Below are positions 1-8,766 of a stretch of DNA of 64,000 nucleotides, piece by piece. A program made the position numbers and the translations under genes. A model generated the notes under the pieces. The model was not told where the DNA came from and did not search any database. It saw only the letters and a list, made by a program, of their open reading frames with translations. The first letter of the stretch is position 1. Each line of letters opens with the position of its first letter. Source of the DNA: Thalassomonas sp. RHCl1 (GTDB taxonomy: Bacteria; Pseudomonadota; Gammaproteobacteria; Enterobacterales; Alteromonadaceae); assembly GCF_947387555.1 (NCBI RefSeq), contig NZ_CANDNZ010000006.1:27482-91481 (forward strand). The letters run 5' to 3'.

Positions 1-1029
1 TGAAGAGAACTTGGGATCAGGTACTTTCACCGAGATTACTGCGGTCAAACCTTCACGGGCATCATCACCGGAAGCATTGGTTTCACCGCCGCCTTTGGCT
101 TTTTTATTGAGCCCTTCTTTGACCATATAAGAATTCAGGGTACGGGTTAATGCCGTACGGAAACCACTTAAGTGAGTACCGCCATCCCGCTGGGGAATAT
201 TGTTGGTGAAACAGTGGATATTTTCCTGGAAGCCGTCGTTCCATTGCATCGCCACTTCCACCACTATGCCGTCTTCACGGGCCAGATCGAAATAGAAGAT
301 TTCTTCGTTCACTGGGGTTTTGTTGGTATTTAAGTAATCAACAAATGCCTGGATACCACCGTCATAATGGAAGTGCTCTTCACGGCCTTCTTCACGTTCA
401 TCAATTAAACGGATAGAAACACCTGAGTTCAGGAAAGAAAGTTCACGGATACGTTTAACTAAGATGTCGTAGTGGAAAACCACATCGGAGAAAGTATCTT
501 CACTTGGCCAGAAACGCACTTCGGTTCCGGTCTTTTCACTTTCACCGACAATCTTCAGCGGCTCTTCCGGCTCACCCATATGATAAATCTGCTCGTGCAG
601 TTTCCCTTCACGACGGATGCTCAGTTTCAGTTTGCTACTTAAAGCATTTACCACGGAAATACCAACACCATGCAGACCACCGGAAACTTTATAACCGGAA
701 TCTTCACCACCGAATTTACCACCGGCATGAAGTACCGTCATAATAACTTCGGCAGCAGATACCCCTTCTTCCGGGTGAATTTCTGTCGGAATACCACGAC
801 CGTCATCACGAACCGATACCGAACCATCAAGATGTATCTTAACGACAATATCACTACAGTGACCAGCTAAGGCTTCATCGATAGAATTATCCAGGACCTC
901 AAATACCATATGATGCAAACCTGTGCCATCATCGGTATCACCTATATACATACCAGGTCTTTTACGAACCGCGTCCAGACCTTTCAGTACTTTGATACTG
1001 GAAGAGTCATATTCATTTTCTACTGTCAT
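1..1029 (-). CDS. gyrB: DNA gyrase subunit B, N-terminal part (3' end off the left edge)
   Basis: This is the ATPase subunit of DNA gyrase, which with GyrA introduces negative supercoils. The reverse strand from 1029 reads [20 protein letters not shown] and stays open to base 1, giving 343 codons. GHKL ATPase motifs are visible: [10 protein letters not shown] near residue 42, DDGRGIP near 73 and GGLHGVG near 114, followed by the transducer domain. The TOPRIM and C-terminal parts lie outside the window. It is the last gene of the leftward dnaA-dnaN-recF-gyrB operon and starts 9 bp after the recF stop. The frame closes exactly at the window edge, so this is a window cut and not a broken gene. 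Confidence 0.97.
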   Translation of the reverse strand, partial: MTVENEYDSSSIKVLKGLDAVRKRPGMYIGDTDDGTGLHHMVFEVLDNSIDEALAGHCSDIVVKIHLDGSVSVRDDGRGIPTEIHPEEGVSAAEVIMTVLHAGGKFGGEDSGYKVSGGLHGVGISVVNALSSKLKLSIRREGKLHEQIYHMGEPEEPLKIVGESEKTGTEVRFWPSEDTFSDVVFHYDILVKRIRELSFLNSGVSIRLIDEREEGREEHFHYDGGIQAFVDYLNTNKTPVNEEIFYFDLAREDGIVVEVAMQWNDGFQENIHCFTNNIPQRDGGTHLSGFRTALTRTLNSYMVKEGLNKKAKGGGETNASGDDAREGLTAVISVKVPDPKFSS

Positions 1030-1038
1030 AGCTTTAGC

Positions 1039-2127
1039 CTATTCACTCATTGCTGATATTTCACCATGTTCCACGTGAAACATCTGGTAATTTTCATCCT
1101 CTGGTACCAAGGGCACCAAAACCAATTTATCAATTGCGGTCAGGATCACCTGACAATGTAGTTCTTTTATCGCATCCGACACCAAAGCCCTTGAACCGGT
1201 ATCCAGCTCGGCGCCGATATCGTCTATCAATAAAATTGGTTTTACTCGTTTAACTTTTTCGATTAATTTCGCCTGGGCGAAAGTTAACGCGAGTAAAAAC
1301 AACTTTTGTTGTCCCCGGGACAGCTGAAAATCTATCGGGTTCTTATGCAAAATAAATTTCACATCAAACTTATGTGCCCCGTACAGGCTTGAACCGTATT
1401 TTAATTCTTTGTCCTCGTTTTCATTGAGGACATCAAGCAGCTCTCTTTTTTTATTCCAGCCGCGAGAATATTGTACCGTAATTTCGTCAGCAATTGAGGG
1501 TAATAACAGCCCTAACCAGACATTTAATTCATTAACAAACTCATTGATATACTCTTGCCTGCTATCGGCAACCGATATCGAATGCTGGCAGAATAGCTCG
1601 GTCCAATAACGACGTAAACCAGGGTCCATTAAATTACGGATGCCGGCATTTCTTTGTTTCAGTACTTTTGAAAAGTCCCGCCACTGTTTGGCAAAGTTAT
1701 GTTTCACGTGAAACAATCCTAAATCAATAAAGCGACGACGCTCCTTCGGTCCACCAAAAAAGAGTTTAAAACTTTCCGGGGTAACAATTTGTACCGCGAT
1801 ATTTTTTGCCAAATCCGACAGACGAGACTGTCGCTCGCCGTCTACTTTAATTTCGGTTTGGCTGGTCAGCACATTCCGACTGATGCCCATACGGCGATCC
1901 TGGCTGTCGGTAATATTGGCGACAAATTGCTCATGGCTAAAACTCACTAAACTTTCGGTTTTAGTGGTACGAAACGATTTGCCATGACCAAGATAAAATA
2001 ATGCTTCTAACAGGCTGCTTTTACCGCTGCCGTTATCCCCGATAATAAAATTTAAATCCGGGTGAAAAATTATTTTTTTTCCGCTGAGATTTCTAAAATT
2101 TTGTGTGATTAAACTAACAACACTCAT
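1039..2127 (-). CDS. recF: DNA replication and repair protein RecF
   Basis: RecF is an SMC-like ATPase that with RecO and RecR loads RecA at single-strand gaps on stalled or damaged forks. The 362-residue protein has Walker A GDNGSGKS at residues 30-37, an ABC-type signature LSRGQQK around 270 and a Walker B with LLIDDIGAELD around 300. Length is typical of the family. Its ATG overlaps the dnaN stop by one base (TAATG), which suggests translational coupling. Unusually, the coding sequence contains two parS-like palindromes, at 1067-1082 and 1700-1715, listed separately. Confidence 0.97.
   Translation of the reverse strand: MSVVSLITQNFRNLSGKKIIFHPDLNFIIGDNGSGKSSLLEALFYLGHGKSFRTTKTESLVSFSHEQFVANITDSQDRRMGISRNVLTSQTEIKVDGERQSRLSDLAKNIAVQIVTPESFKLFFGGPKERRRFIDLGLFHVKHNFAKQWRDFSKVLKQRNAGIRNLMDPGLRRYWTELFCQHSISVADSRQEYINEFVNELNVWLGLLLPSIADEITVQYSRGWNKKRELLDVLNENEDKELKYGSSLYGAHKFDVKFILHKNPIDFQLSRGQQKLFLLALTFAQAKLIEKVKRVKPILLIDDIGAELDTGSRALVSDAIKELHCQVILTAIDKLVLVPLVPEDENYQMFHVEHGEISAMSE
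1067..1082. promoter_or_regulatory. parS-like site 1 (ParB-binding), inside the recF 3' end
   Basis: The sequence TGTTCCACGTGAAACA is a near-perfect palindrome around CACGTG. It differs from the common bacterial parS TGTTTCACGTGAAACA at the fifth base only, a position that is degenerate in the known consensus. It lies about 14 kb from parAB. ParB spreading from here would load SMC/MukB and segregate the origin region (known biology; its use here is inference). Confidence 0.75.
1700..1715. promoter_or_regulatory. parS site 2 (ParB-binding), inside recF
   Basis: TGTTTCACGTGAAACA is a perfect 16-bp palindrome identical to the consensus chromosomal parS. A chance perfect 16-mer in a 64-kb window is very unlikely, and a second near-copy lies 633 bp away. 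Both sit in recF coding sequence, here over codons for V-K-H. Together with parA/parB at 15.0-16.7 kb they form the chromosome partition locus. Confidence 0.9.
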
Positions 2128-3230
2128 TACAATCGCATTGGCATAACTACATATAAAGCTTCACCGGAATTGCAGCCTTCAATCACCACACTGCTATTGG
2201 CATCCGCCAGGGTAAATTTCACCTCAGAATCTTTGATGGCATTAAGCACGTCTAATACATAACTGACGTTAAAACCGATTTCTAACTCTTCATAAGGGAA
2301 ATTAATTTCTATCTCTTCTTCCGCCTGTTCCTGTTCAGGGTTGTTGGCGGTGATCTTCAATTCGCTCTGATTGAAGTTTAAACGCACCCCTTTAAATTTT
2401 TCATTGGACAAAATAGAAGCACGCGACAATACCTGACGCAATTGATCTTTATCGGTCTCTAATACCTTGTCGCCATTTCTCGGCAATACCCGGCGGTAAT
2501 CGGGGAACCGGCCGTCCACCAATTTACTGGTGAAAGAGAATTCCTGATCGATAATGCGAATATGGTTAGAGCCCAAAAATACCTGGATCTCTTCATCCAC
2601 CGGACTCAGTAATCGTATGATCTCCAAAATGCCTTTGCGCGGTACTATCACCTGGCGGGCAGGAAGCGCTAATGAGTCATTGGCAATTTTACAAATGGCC
2701 AAGCGATGGCCGTCAGTGGCCACTGAGCGGATTTCATTATTTTCCGTTTCAATCGACATACCATTAAGGTAATAACGCACATCCTGGTTGGCCATGGAAA
2801 AATGCGTGCTTTCGATCAAGCGCAATAATTCAGACTTTAACAGTTTAAACTCAACGTCCCCTTTCCATTCATCAATATTGGGGAAGTCGGTTGCAGGCAA
2901 GGTAGACAGGGAATATTTACTACGGCCGGTGCTCAGGCGGATGACATCATTGTCTGAGGTGAAAGTGAGCATGGAATTTTCCGGCAAACTCTTACAGATA
3001 TCCAACAGCTTTCTCGCCGGAACCGTGATCTGACCGTCTTCGGCATGGTTTTCTACCTGAGTGTAAGAAACCATTTCAAGTTCTAAATCAGTAGCCGTCA
3101 GGGTGAGTGAGTCACCACTTACATCTAAAAGTATATTTCCTAAAATAGGCAGTGTACTTTTTCTTTCAACGGCACCTGAAACCAGTAAAAGTGGTTTTAA
3201 CAATAATTCCCTATTTAATGAAAAATTCAT
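2127..3230 (-). CDS. dnaN: DNA polymerase III beta sliding clamp
   Basis: DnaN is the ring-shaped processivity clamp that tethers DNA polymerase III, repair polymerases and MutS/MutL to DNA. The 367-residue product has the usual three clamp domains: the start MNFSLNRELLLKPLLLVSGAVERK, a central YYLNGM segment and the C-terminal end YVVMPMRL, which forms part of the ligand pocket. Length matches E. coli (366). It lies 41 bp after dnaA and overlaps the recF start by one base. The order dnaA-dnaN-recF-gyrB is the classical one. Confidence 0.98.
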   Translation of the reverse strand: MNFSLNRELLLKPLLLVSGAVERKSTLPILGNILLDVSGDSLTLTATDLELEMVSYTQVENHAEDGQITVPARKLLDICKSLPENSMLTFTSDNDVIRLSTGRSKYSLSTLPATDFPNIDEWKGDVEFKLLKSELLRLIESTHFSMANQDVRYYLNGMSIETENNEIRSVATDGHRLAICKIANDSLALPARQVIVPRKGILEIIRLLSPVDEEIQVFLGSNHIRIIDQEFSFTSKLVDGRFPDYRRVLPRNGDKVLETDKDQLRQVLSRASILSNEKFKGVRLNFNQSELKITANNPEQEQAEEEIEINFPYEELEIGFNVSYVLDVLNAIKDSEVKFTLADANSSVVIEGCNSGEALYVVMPMRL

Positions 3231-3271
3231 TTTTATAACCTAATTAGATTTATACCTGAGCCTTAAGTCGG

Positions 3272-4639
3272 CTAAGAAGAAAGCGTTCTTATTAAATTTG
3301 AATAATCTTCTTTTATATCATGCGTTTCTTCACGCAAGGTTTTAATTTTACGACACGCATGCAGCACAGTTGTATGATCGCGGCCACCAAAAGCATCACC
3401 TATTTCCGGCAAGCTGTGATTGGTGAGCTCCTTAGATAATGCCATTGCTATCTGTCTGGGTCTAGCAACCGAGCGATTTCTTCGCTTGGATAATAAATCG
3501 GCGACCTTGATTTTATAATATTCCGCTACTGTGCGCTGAATATTGTCAATAGTAACAAGTTTATCCTGTAAAGCTAACAAATCTCTTAGTGCTTCACGAA
3601 CAAAATCTATGGTGATGGCCCGGCCGGTAAAATTAGCATTGGCAATCACCCGGTTTAACGCCCCCTCGAGCTCTCGAACATTAGAGCGTAAACGCTTGGC
3701 AATGAAAAAGGCCACCTCATCCGCCAGGTTGATATTGCTTTCCTGAGCCTTGCGTTTAAGGATCGCTACCCGGGTTTCCAGCTCCGGCGGCTCAATGGCT
3801 ATGGTCAGGCCCCAGCCAAAGCGGGATTTAAGACGATCTTCTACCCCGTCAATCTCTTTCGGATACCGATCACTGGTTAAAATGATCTGCTGATTGCCTT
3901 CAAGTAAGGCATTAAAGGTATGGAAGAACTCTTCCTGGGTACGCTCTTTATTGGCAAAGAACTGGATATCATCGATCAACAAAGCATCTACCGAGCGGTA
4001 ATACTGTTTGAATTTCTCGATGGCATTGTTCTGCAGTGCCCGTACCATATCCTGAACAAAACGCTCGGAATGCATATAGGCGATTTTTGCCTTAGGTTTA
4101 TTGATCAAAATGCCATTACCCACGGCATGCAATAAGTGGGTTTTACCCAAACCGGTAGCACCGTAGATAAATAACGGGTTATATGCCGCCCCTGGGTTAT
4201 CCGCCACCTGGGATGCCGCCGCCCTGGCCAGCTGGTTGGATTTACCCTCAACAAAGTTGTCAAAGGTATATTTGATCCTGACATTGGTGGTCTTGGGCAG
4301 ATTGGCCTCAGGCTCAGGCGGCTTAGTCGCAGGCAGTCCCTGAGGAGCCACTTTATTTGCCGCTTCCCCCTGCCCGCCTGTCGATGCCGGCTCCGGGATA
4401 CTGCCAACATCAAACCTTAACAAAGGCGGATTGGTGGTATCAAGAAGAGATACTAACTCATTGATACGATTAACATATTTATCACGAACCCAATCAAGCA
4501 CAAAACGGTTGGGAGCATATAGAGTCATGATATTGTCATTTACCACACATTGCAGCGGACGGATCCACATACTAAATTGCTGTGCAGGCAATTCTTCTTG
4601 AAGAACGGAGAGGCAACGCTGCCAAAGAGAATGATCCAA
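3272..4639 (-). CDS. dnaA: Chromosomal replication initiator DnaA (probable TTG start)
   Basis: DnaA is an AAA+ initiator that binds DnaA boxes, unwinds oriC and recruits DnaB. I chose the TTG at 4639 (protein [18 protein letters not shown], 455 aa) because GGGAG lies 7 bases upstream and because DnaA proteins normally begin within a few residues of the SLWQ-CL motif. The in-frame ATG at 4666 would add nine residues and has a poorer ribosome site. Domain I is residues 1-75 and a Pro-rich linker spans about 80-115. Walker A GATGLGKT is at 160-167, DDIQF forms Walker B, and the C-terminal domain IV carries the box-binding motif [12 protein letters not shown] DnaA box about 120 bp upstream suggests autoregulation. 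Confidence 0.96.
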   Translation of the reverse strand: MDHSLWQRCLSVLQEELPAQQFSMWIRPLQCVVNDNIMTLYAPNRFVLDWVRDKYVNRINELVSLLDTTNPPLLRFDVGSIPEPASTGGQGEAANKVAPQGLPATKPPEPEANLPKTTNVRIKYTFDNFVEGKSNQLARAAASQVADNPGAAYNPLFIYGATGLGKTHLLHAVGNGILINKPKAKIAYMHSERFVQDMVRALQNNAIEKFKQYYRSVDALLIDDIQFFANKERTQEEFFHTFNALLEGNQQIILTSDRYPKEIDGVEDRLKSRFGWGLTIAIEPPELETRVAILKRKAQESNINLADEVAFFIAKRLRSNVRELEGALNRVIANANFTGRAITIDFVREALRDLLALQDKLVTIDNIQRTVAEYYKIKVADLLSKRRNRSVARPRQIAMALSKELTNHSLPEIGDAFGGRDHTTVLHACRKIKTLREETHDIKEDYSNLIRTLSS

Positions 4640-4756
4640 CCAAAAACTCCCAGAAATAAATCTCATCTACTTCACAGATGACCGAAGCAGTACCACTTAA
4701 AAAGAGACAGATGAGCAAAGAAAAGTCGTAATAATTTCACGCTATTATCACCATAG

Positions 4757-4765
4757 TTATCCACA
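4757..4765 (+). promoter_or_regulatory. DnaA box (perfect TTATCCACA)
   Basis: TTATCCACA matches the R-type DnaA box exactly. It lies about 120 bp upstream of the dnaA start, the usual position for autoregulation of dnaA transcription by DnaA-ATP. Confidence 0.8.
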
Positions 4766-4948
4766 AGTTCAAGATTGACTTTTAAATAAACATCATTTTT
4801 TAATGATTAATATATTAATCGGTTGATTTTAAAGGGTTAGAATTGGATAGAGCAAATAAGCACTAAAACAAAATTACTATATTTTTTCGCTATTAAAGAT
4901 AAAAAAAACGCCTTTTTTTTAAAAAAACAAGCCCTATTGTTATAAAAC

Positions 4949-4957
4949 TGTGGATAT
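4949..4957 (-). promoter_or_regulatory. DnaA-box-like site (one mismatch)
   Basis: TGTGGATAT is the reverse complement of ATATCCACA, one terminal mismatch from TTATCCACA. It lies 9 bp before the first GATC of a four-site cluster, which favours a regulatory role over chance. Confidence 0.5.
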
Positions 4958-5037
4958 TTTAAAACGATCTTGAACGATCGCGGTAAATTGGCCAAAGATC
5001 CTCAGACGATCCTTACAAATTAGATTACACTAAAACA

Positions 5038-5066
5038 TTGACAAAAGCGCCGCCACTATTTAAAAT
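5038..5066 (+). promoter_or_regulatory. Sigma-70 promoter for rpmH-rnpA
   Basis: TTGACA at 5038-5043 and TAAAAT at 5061-5066 are separated by exactly 17 bp. This near-consensus promoter starts about 75 bp upstream of the rpmH ATG, as expected for a strongly expressed ribosomal protein gene. Confidence 0.8.
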
Positions 5067-5141
5067 TCGCTCCTTTTTTAAACCCTGTGTGCTCGAAACG
5101 GCTGTTTTGCCAGGGCAACAACAACCGACTGGATTAGCGTA

Positions 5142-5276
5142 ATGAAAAGAACATTTCAACCTAGTGTATTAAAGCGTAAGCGCAACCACGGCTTCCGTGC
5201 TCGTATGGCTACTAAGAACGGCCGTGCCGTAATTGCTCGTCGTCGTGCTAAAGGCCGCGCAAAGCTTAGCGCTTAA
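5142..5276 (+). CDS. rpmH: 50S ribosomal protein L34
   Basis: L34 is a small, very basic protein of the large ribosomal subunit. The 44-residue translation [20 protein letters not shown]... ends in RAKLSA and is essentially the textbook L34 sequence and length. It is the first gene after the divergent dnaA promoter region, has a near-consensus promoter at 5038-5066, and is followed 42 bp later by rnpA, its usual partner. Confidence 0.98.
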   Translation: MKRTFQPSVLKRKRNHGFRARMATKNGRAVIARRRAKGRAKLSA

Positions 5277-5318
5277 TCTCTTTGCTTTTTAATAAAATAA
5301 AGAGATAGGGTAGCCAAC

Positions 5319-5675
5319 ATGGTTACTTATGAGTTTAACCGGGAGTCTCGATTACTGACTCCCGGTCAATTCCAATCCGTTTTTTCTAAACCATCCCGCT
5401 ATGGTTCTAGTCACTTTACCATTCTAATTACCGCAAATAATACTGACCGCAACCGGTTAGGTTTAGCTGTGGCTAAAAAACGCGTCAAACTGGCGGTACA
5501 ACGTAACCGGATTAAACGCCTGGTACGGGAAAGCTTCCGTCTCAAGCAACATGATTTACCCGGTATCGATATCGTGGTGATGGTGAAGTCAGGTATAGAT
5601 AAGCTGGATAACAGCGAAATAAACCACCAATTAGAAAAAATATGGCGAAAAATAATTCAGCGCCAAAAACGCTAG
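5319..5675 (+). CDS. rnpA: Ribonuclease P protein component
   Basis: RnpA is the protein cofactor of RNase P, which trims the 5' leader from pre-tRNA. The 118-residue product has the family signature [23 protein letters not shown] around residues 45-67, including the RNR box that contacts RNA. Length is normal. It overlaps the next gene, yidD, by 34 bp in another frame, which is the usual gammaproteobacterial arrangement and implies translational coupling. Confidence 0.97.
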   Translation: MVTYEFNRESRLLTPGQFQSVFSKPSRYGSSHFTILITANNTDRNRLGLAVAKKRVKLAVQRNRIKRLVRESFRLKQHDLPGIDIVVMVKSGIDKLDNSEINHQLEKIWRKIIQRQKR

Positions 5676-5890
5676 CCATAGGCCTGATAAAAGCTTACCA
5701 ACGTCTGCTTAGCCCCCTGCTGGGCCAAAATTGCCGATTTAATCCAACCTGCTCCACATATGCCATTGAAGCAATAAATGCTTTTGGTGTGATAAAAGGC
5801 AGTTGGTTAGCAGGCAAACGTATATTAAAATGCCATCCACTTAACGCAGGGGGCGATGATCCCGTGCCAACTTCAAAAAAAGAGAAATAA
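5642..5890 (+). CDS. yidD: Membrane protein insertion efficiency factor YidD
   Basis: YidD is a small membrane-associated protein that assists YidC-dependent insertion of inner-membrane proteins. The 82-residue sequence shows the conserved [30 protein letters not shown] and [18 protein letters not shown] blocks with their three conserved cysteines. It starts inside the end of rnpA and ends 6 bp before yidC, so rnpA-yidD-yidC are coupled. Confidence 0.95.
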   Translation: MAKNNSAPKTLAIGLIKAYQRLLSPLLGQNCRFNPTCSTYAIEAINAFGVIKGSWLAGKRILKCHPLNAGGDDPVPTSKKEK

Positions 5891-5896
5891 CACATT

Positions 5897-7564
5897 ATGG
5901 AATCCCAACGCAATTTGTTGTTTATTGCATTACTCGTTGTTACTTATTTGCTGTTTACCCAATGGCAACAGGACAATGCGCCCGCCCCCAGCGAACCGGC
6001 AATAAGCCAGGCTTTTGAAGAATCCCAGGGAGCAACACAGGATTTTGTGCCGCCATCGGACAGCGGTGCGCCACAAGTTCAAGCAGCTCCGGCAACTGCC
6101 CGGCTGATCACTGTTACCACCGATGTATTTGAAATGAAAATCGATACCCGCGGCGGTGATATTGTTGAAGTTAAGCTATTAAAGTATGAAACCGAGCAAG
6201 GCAATGGTATTCCTTTTACCATCATGCAAAATGGTCCTCAGAAATATATCGCCCAAAGCGGTTTAACCGGCGCCAACGGCCTGGACCGTATCATCCCCGG
6301 GCGCCCTATTTATCAAACGGCAAATACAGACTACCGCCTGGACGATCAGGATCAACTGGTGATCGATCTCAATTATGCCGGCAGCGAAGCCCTGGCAGTC
6401 ACAAAACGATTTACCTTTAACAAAAATGATTACAGCGTCAAAGTTGACTATATCATTAACAACAACAGCAGCGCCAATGCCAGCGTGCAGTTATACGCCC
6501 AGTTAAAACAAAATGCCAACGGCGAAGGTTCAAGTGCTTTAATCCCTACCTACCGCGGTGCAGCCTACTCGACTTCTGAAGAGCGCTATGAAAAATATGA
6601 CTTCGACGACATCGAAGATCAAAACCTGAATACTGCGACCCAAGGCGGCTGGGTAGCCATGCTGCAACATTACTTTGTTTCTTCCTGGGTGCCGGGTGCC
6701 GAGGATAACAACCAGCTTTATACCAGCTTTTCCAGCAACCGCGATGCCGTGATCGGCTTTAAAGCACCGGCGATCACGATTGCCGCCAATAGCCAGATAA
6801 GCACCTCGGCCACCTTCTATGTCGGCCCTAAAGATCAACGGGTACTGGAGAAGATCGCAGAAAACCTGGATCTGACCATAGATTACGGCTTCTTGTTTAT
6901 GATCAGCCAACCGCTTTACTGGTTGCTGACCACTATCCAGTCGGGTGACTTTGAAGCCCTGGGTCTGAGCTTTAACTTCGGCGGCGTTGGCAACTGGGGG
7001 ATCGCCATTATCATCATCACCTTGATCGTAAAAGGCGGTATGTATCCCCTGACCAAAGCGCAATATACCTCTATGGCTAAAATGCGTGAACTGCAACCGA
7101 AACTGACCGCATTAAAAGAGCGTTTCGGCAACGATCGTCAAAAAATGTCCCAGGCCATGATGGAGTTATACCGCAAGGAAAAAGTCAATCCGGCCGGTGG
7201 TTGTTTACCGCTGTTGATCCAAATGCCAATATTCCTGGCGCTTTACTGGGTGTTCCTGGAAAGTATTGAATTAAGACATGCACCCTTTATGCTGTGGATT
7301 CAAGATCTGTCAGCTTTAGACCCTTATTATGTGCTGCCAATCCTGATGGGGATCAGTATGTTCATCATGCAAAAAATGCAACCGATGACCATTCAGGATC
7401 CAATGCAGCAGAAAATGATGCAGTATATGCCGGTAGTATTTACCGTATTCTTTTTCTGGTTCCCTTCCGGCCTGGTACTTTACTGGCTGGTAAGTAATGT
7501 AATTTCCATCGTGCAAATGAAGATCATCTTCAATAACCTGGAAAAGGCAAAAGCGAACAGTTAA
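5897..7564 (+). CDS. yidC: Membrane protein insertase YidC
   Basis: YidC inserts and folds inner-membrane proteins, alone or with SecYEG; Fo subunits a and c, encoded about 10 kb downstream, are classical clients. The 555-residue protein has an N-terminal membrane anchor (residues 5-22), a large periplasmic P1 beta domain (about 65-330) and five C-terminal membrane segments with the conserved positively charged groove region TKAQYTSMAKMRELQPK and PAGGCLPLLIQMPIF. Length is close to E. coli (548). An intrinsic terminator follows at 7598. Confidence 0.98.
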   Translation: MESQRNLLFIALLVVTYLLFTQWQQDNAPAPSEPAISQAFEESQGATQDFVPPSDSGAPQVQAAPATARLITVTTDVFEMKIDTRGGDIVEVKLLKYETEQGNGIPFTIMQNGPQKYIAQSGLTGANGLDRIIPGRPIYQTANTDYRLDDQDQLVIDLNYAGSEALAVTKRFTFNKNDYSVKVDYIINNNSSANASVQLYAQLKQNANGEGSSALIPTYRGAAYSTSEERYEKYDFDDIEDQNLNTATQGGWVAMLQHYFVSSWVPGAEDNNQLYTSFSSNRDAVIGFKAPAITIAANSQISTSATFYVGPKDQRVLEKIAENLDLTIDYGFLFMISQPLYWLLTTIQSGDFEALGLSFNFGGVGNWGIAIIIITLIVKGGMYPLTKAQYTSMAKMRELQPKLTALKERFGNDRQKMSQAMMELYRKEKVNPAGGCLPLLIQMPIFLALYWVFLESIELRHAPFMLWIQDLSALDPYYVLPILMGISMFIMQKMQPMTIQDPMQQKMMQYMPVVFTVFFFWFPSGLVLYWLVSNVISIVQMKIIFNNLEKAKANS

Positions 7565-7597
7565 TACCTGTATTGATTGATAACTAAGCTAAAAACT

Positions 7598-7621
7598 AAG
7601 GCGGCTCAGGTCGCCTTTTTT
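7598..7621 (+). terminator. Rho-independent terminator after yidC
   Basis: AAGGCG at 7598-7603 pairs with CGCCTT at 7612-7617 across an 8-base loop and runs into a T tract. It lies 34 bp after the yidC stop and closes the rpmH-rnpA-yidD-yidC transcription unit. Confidence 0.75.
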
Positions 7622-8063
7622 ATGCACGGATGTATTTCAGCTTACACGCTCCCGACGTAAGCTAAGTACTTACCTCCTGTAAGTAATCCTGCGGTTATAT
7701 GGATATGAAGGCGCAGGGTTTATACATGAATTTTTCTGCATAACGGCTCCAGACATATACTCAATACGGCTATGCTTTCCTTAACTGTTGCTACCTGCAA
7801 CAAGTCATCAACCTCTATTTTTATCCATATATTTCATGTAGTTGATGTTTTCGTACCGCTATCAATACAGTGCCGGCAATTAACATCAACATTAAATGCC
7901 AACCCAGCCTGATTTTTCCGGTATTTTGTACTATCACTAACAGGAGAATTCCCCGTCAGCGGAGGTGTTTAAAGAAGAGAACCAGCAGATAAACCAAGCG
8001 CTGCCCCTAAGTGCGGGAACACTCAGAGACAGCTAACCACAACAGATATTAGGAGTATCCATC
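7622..8063. other. Intergenic region, no convincing gene
   Basis: About 440 bp. A perfect 7-bp inverted repeat, TACTTAC and GTAAGTA, occurs at 7667-7685. An open frame of about 31 codons without an ATG ends just before the next gene (GTG at 7965, frame ends 8036); I do not call it. The rest shows nothing I can assign and presumably contains the promoter of the pair of small genes that follows. Confidence 0.4.
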
Positions 8064-8213
8064 ATGGCTAAATCTAATGATATGCCAGAGTTTCACTCGG
8101 TTAAAGTTTCTTTAACAGAAAATATACCAGCCCCCATAACCAGGTTTCCACCGGCAGCTTATGCCAGCAACTATACGCCGTTAAGTAGCAAGGGAGGAAG
8201 CTGCCATGTCTGA
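8064..8213 (+). CDS. Unknown 49-residue protein, first of an overlapping pair
   Basis: The frame reads MAKSNDMPEFHSVKVSLTEN and ends in GGSCHV, 49 residues. AGGAG lies 8 bases before the ATG, a strong ribosome site for so short a gene. No signal peptide or membrane segment is visible; the middle is Pro-rich (IPAPITRFPP). Its last 8 bases (ATGTCTGA) overlap the start of the next gene, so the two are very probably co-translated. I do not recognise the family. The overlap and two good ribosome sites are the main evidence that it is real. Confidence 0.6.
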   Translation: MAKSNDMPEFHSVKVSLTENIPAPITRFPPAAYASNYTPLSSKGGSCHV

Positions 8214-8487
8214 ATCAAAATTACCCCTAACGGAGGATGCAGTCAAAAGGGAGCAGCTGTCGGACGATTTTGCCAACCTGCGTGAAGACTTTAGCAAATT
8301 CAGTGAAGAATGCGCCTTCCTGTTCGATGCATTCGCAGCGATTACCCGCGAGCCAGAATGCATCACAGAGCACACCAGTGAAGGTATCAGGCACCTGTGT
8401 TTTTGGCTCAAATATCAGGTTATCGGCTACCGGGAGAAAATAGAAGAAACACAGGAGTGCTGGAGAGTGATTAACCGCAAGAAGTAA
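8206..8487 (+). CDS. Unknown 93-residue helical protein, second of the pair
   Basis: The protein is acidic and probably all-helical (KREQLSDDFANLREDFSKFSEEC...). It has Cys residues at about 45, 57, 66 and 86 and ends in basic VINRKK. There is no signal peptide. A ribosome site (AGGGAGGAA) sits just before its ATG, inside the preceding 49-residue gene. I do not recognise the family. The close pairing suggests a two-component complex, but nothing in the sequence names a function. Confidence 0.7.
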   Translation: MSESKLPLTEDAVKREQLSDDFANLREDFSKFSEECAFLFDAFAAITREPECITEHTSEGIRHLCFWLKYQVIGYREKIEETQECWRVINRKK

Positions 8488-8766
8488 TGTTAACTACGTA
8501 AGATTGACTATGGCGTAAACAGAGCAAAAGCCGGGCAAGTTAATGGCCATAATAGCTTCAGCTATGTCAGTAACCCGCCCGGTATTAACTGGAGCCCAGC
8601 CTGTAATCTTGGATACACATTGGAAACAAACCTGCCTGCAGTTGATTTATCCCTAAAATCAAATTTATCAGTCATCCGGTTATAATTTTCGCAGTATAAA
8701 TACCCAGCCACAGGTTAAGCGTTTATAATAGCGGCGATTTAAGCATTATTTATCTTGGAACCTTAT
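8488..8766. other. Intergenic region upstream of mnmE
   Basis: About 280 bp without a gene. Complementary blocks CCGGGC (about 8532) and GCCCGG (about 8577) could form a long imperfect hairpin after the 93-residue gene, but there is no T tract. The 3' half presumably carries the mnmE promoter; I see no strong consensus. Confidence 0.35.

Larger units (their letters stand above)
4640..5141. other. dnaA-rpmH divergent intergenic region with DnaA boxes and a GATC cluster
   Basis: About 500 bp of AT-rich DNA between divergent dnaA and rpmH. It holds a perfect DnaA box, a near-box, a 16-bp perfect palindrome GATTAATATATTAATC at 4805-4820, poly-A/T runs around 4900-4925 and four GATC sites within 46 bp (4966, 4976, 4997, 5008). 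Some bacteria keep oriC here. In this genome the mioC-mnmG spacer is much richer in boxes and GATC, so I read this region mainly as the dnaA regulatory region, with Dam/SeqA-type control possible. A secondary origin function cannot be excluded. Confidence 0.7.

Noticed and set aside
504..870. Forward-strand open frames of 66-79 codons over gyrB
   Set aside because: They are antisense to the well-supported gyrB N-terminal coding sequence and encode low-complexity His/Thr/Arg-rich peptides without ribosome sites.
4640..5141. dnaA-rpmH spacer as the main chromosomal origin
   Set aside because: It has only one perfect and one near DnaA box and four GATC, while the mioC-mnmG spacer has several boxes and 13 GATC in the E. 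coli layout.
6539..7131. Minus-strand frames of 71 and 185 codons over yidC
   Set aside because: They are antisense shadows of a full-length YidC with all family motifs.
7941..8036. Frame of about 31 codons ahead of the 49-residue gene, with an internal GTG
   Set aside because: No ATG; the GTG at 7965 has GGAG-like bases overlapping or too close to it. The frame is too short to support without conservation data.
8530..8584. Long GC-rich inverted repeat after the 93-residue gene as a terminator
   Set aside because: The stem is short relative to a loop of nearly 40 bases and there is no T tract.
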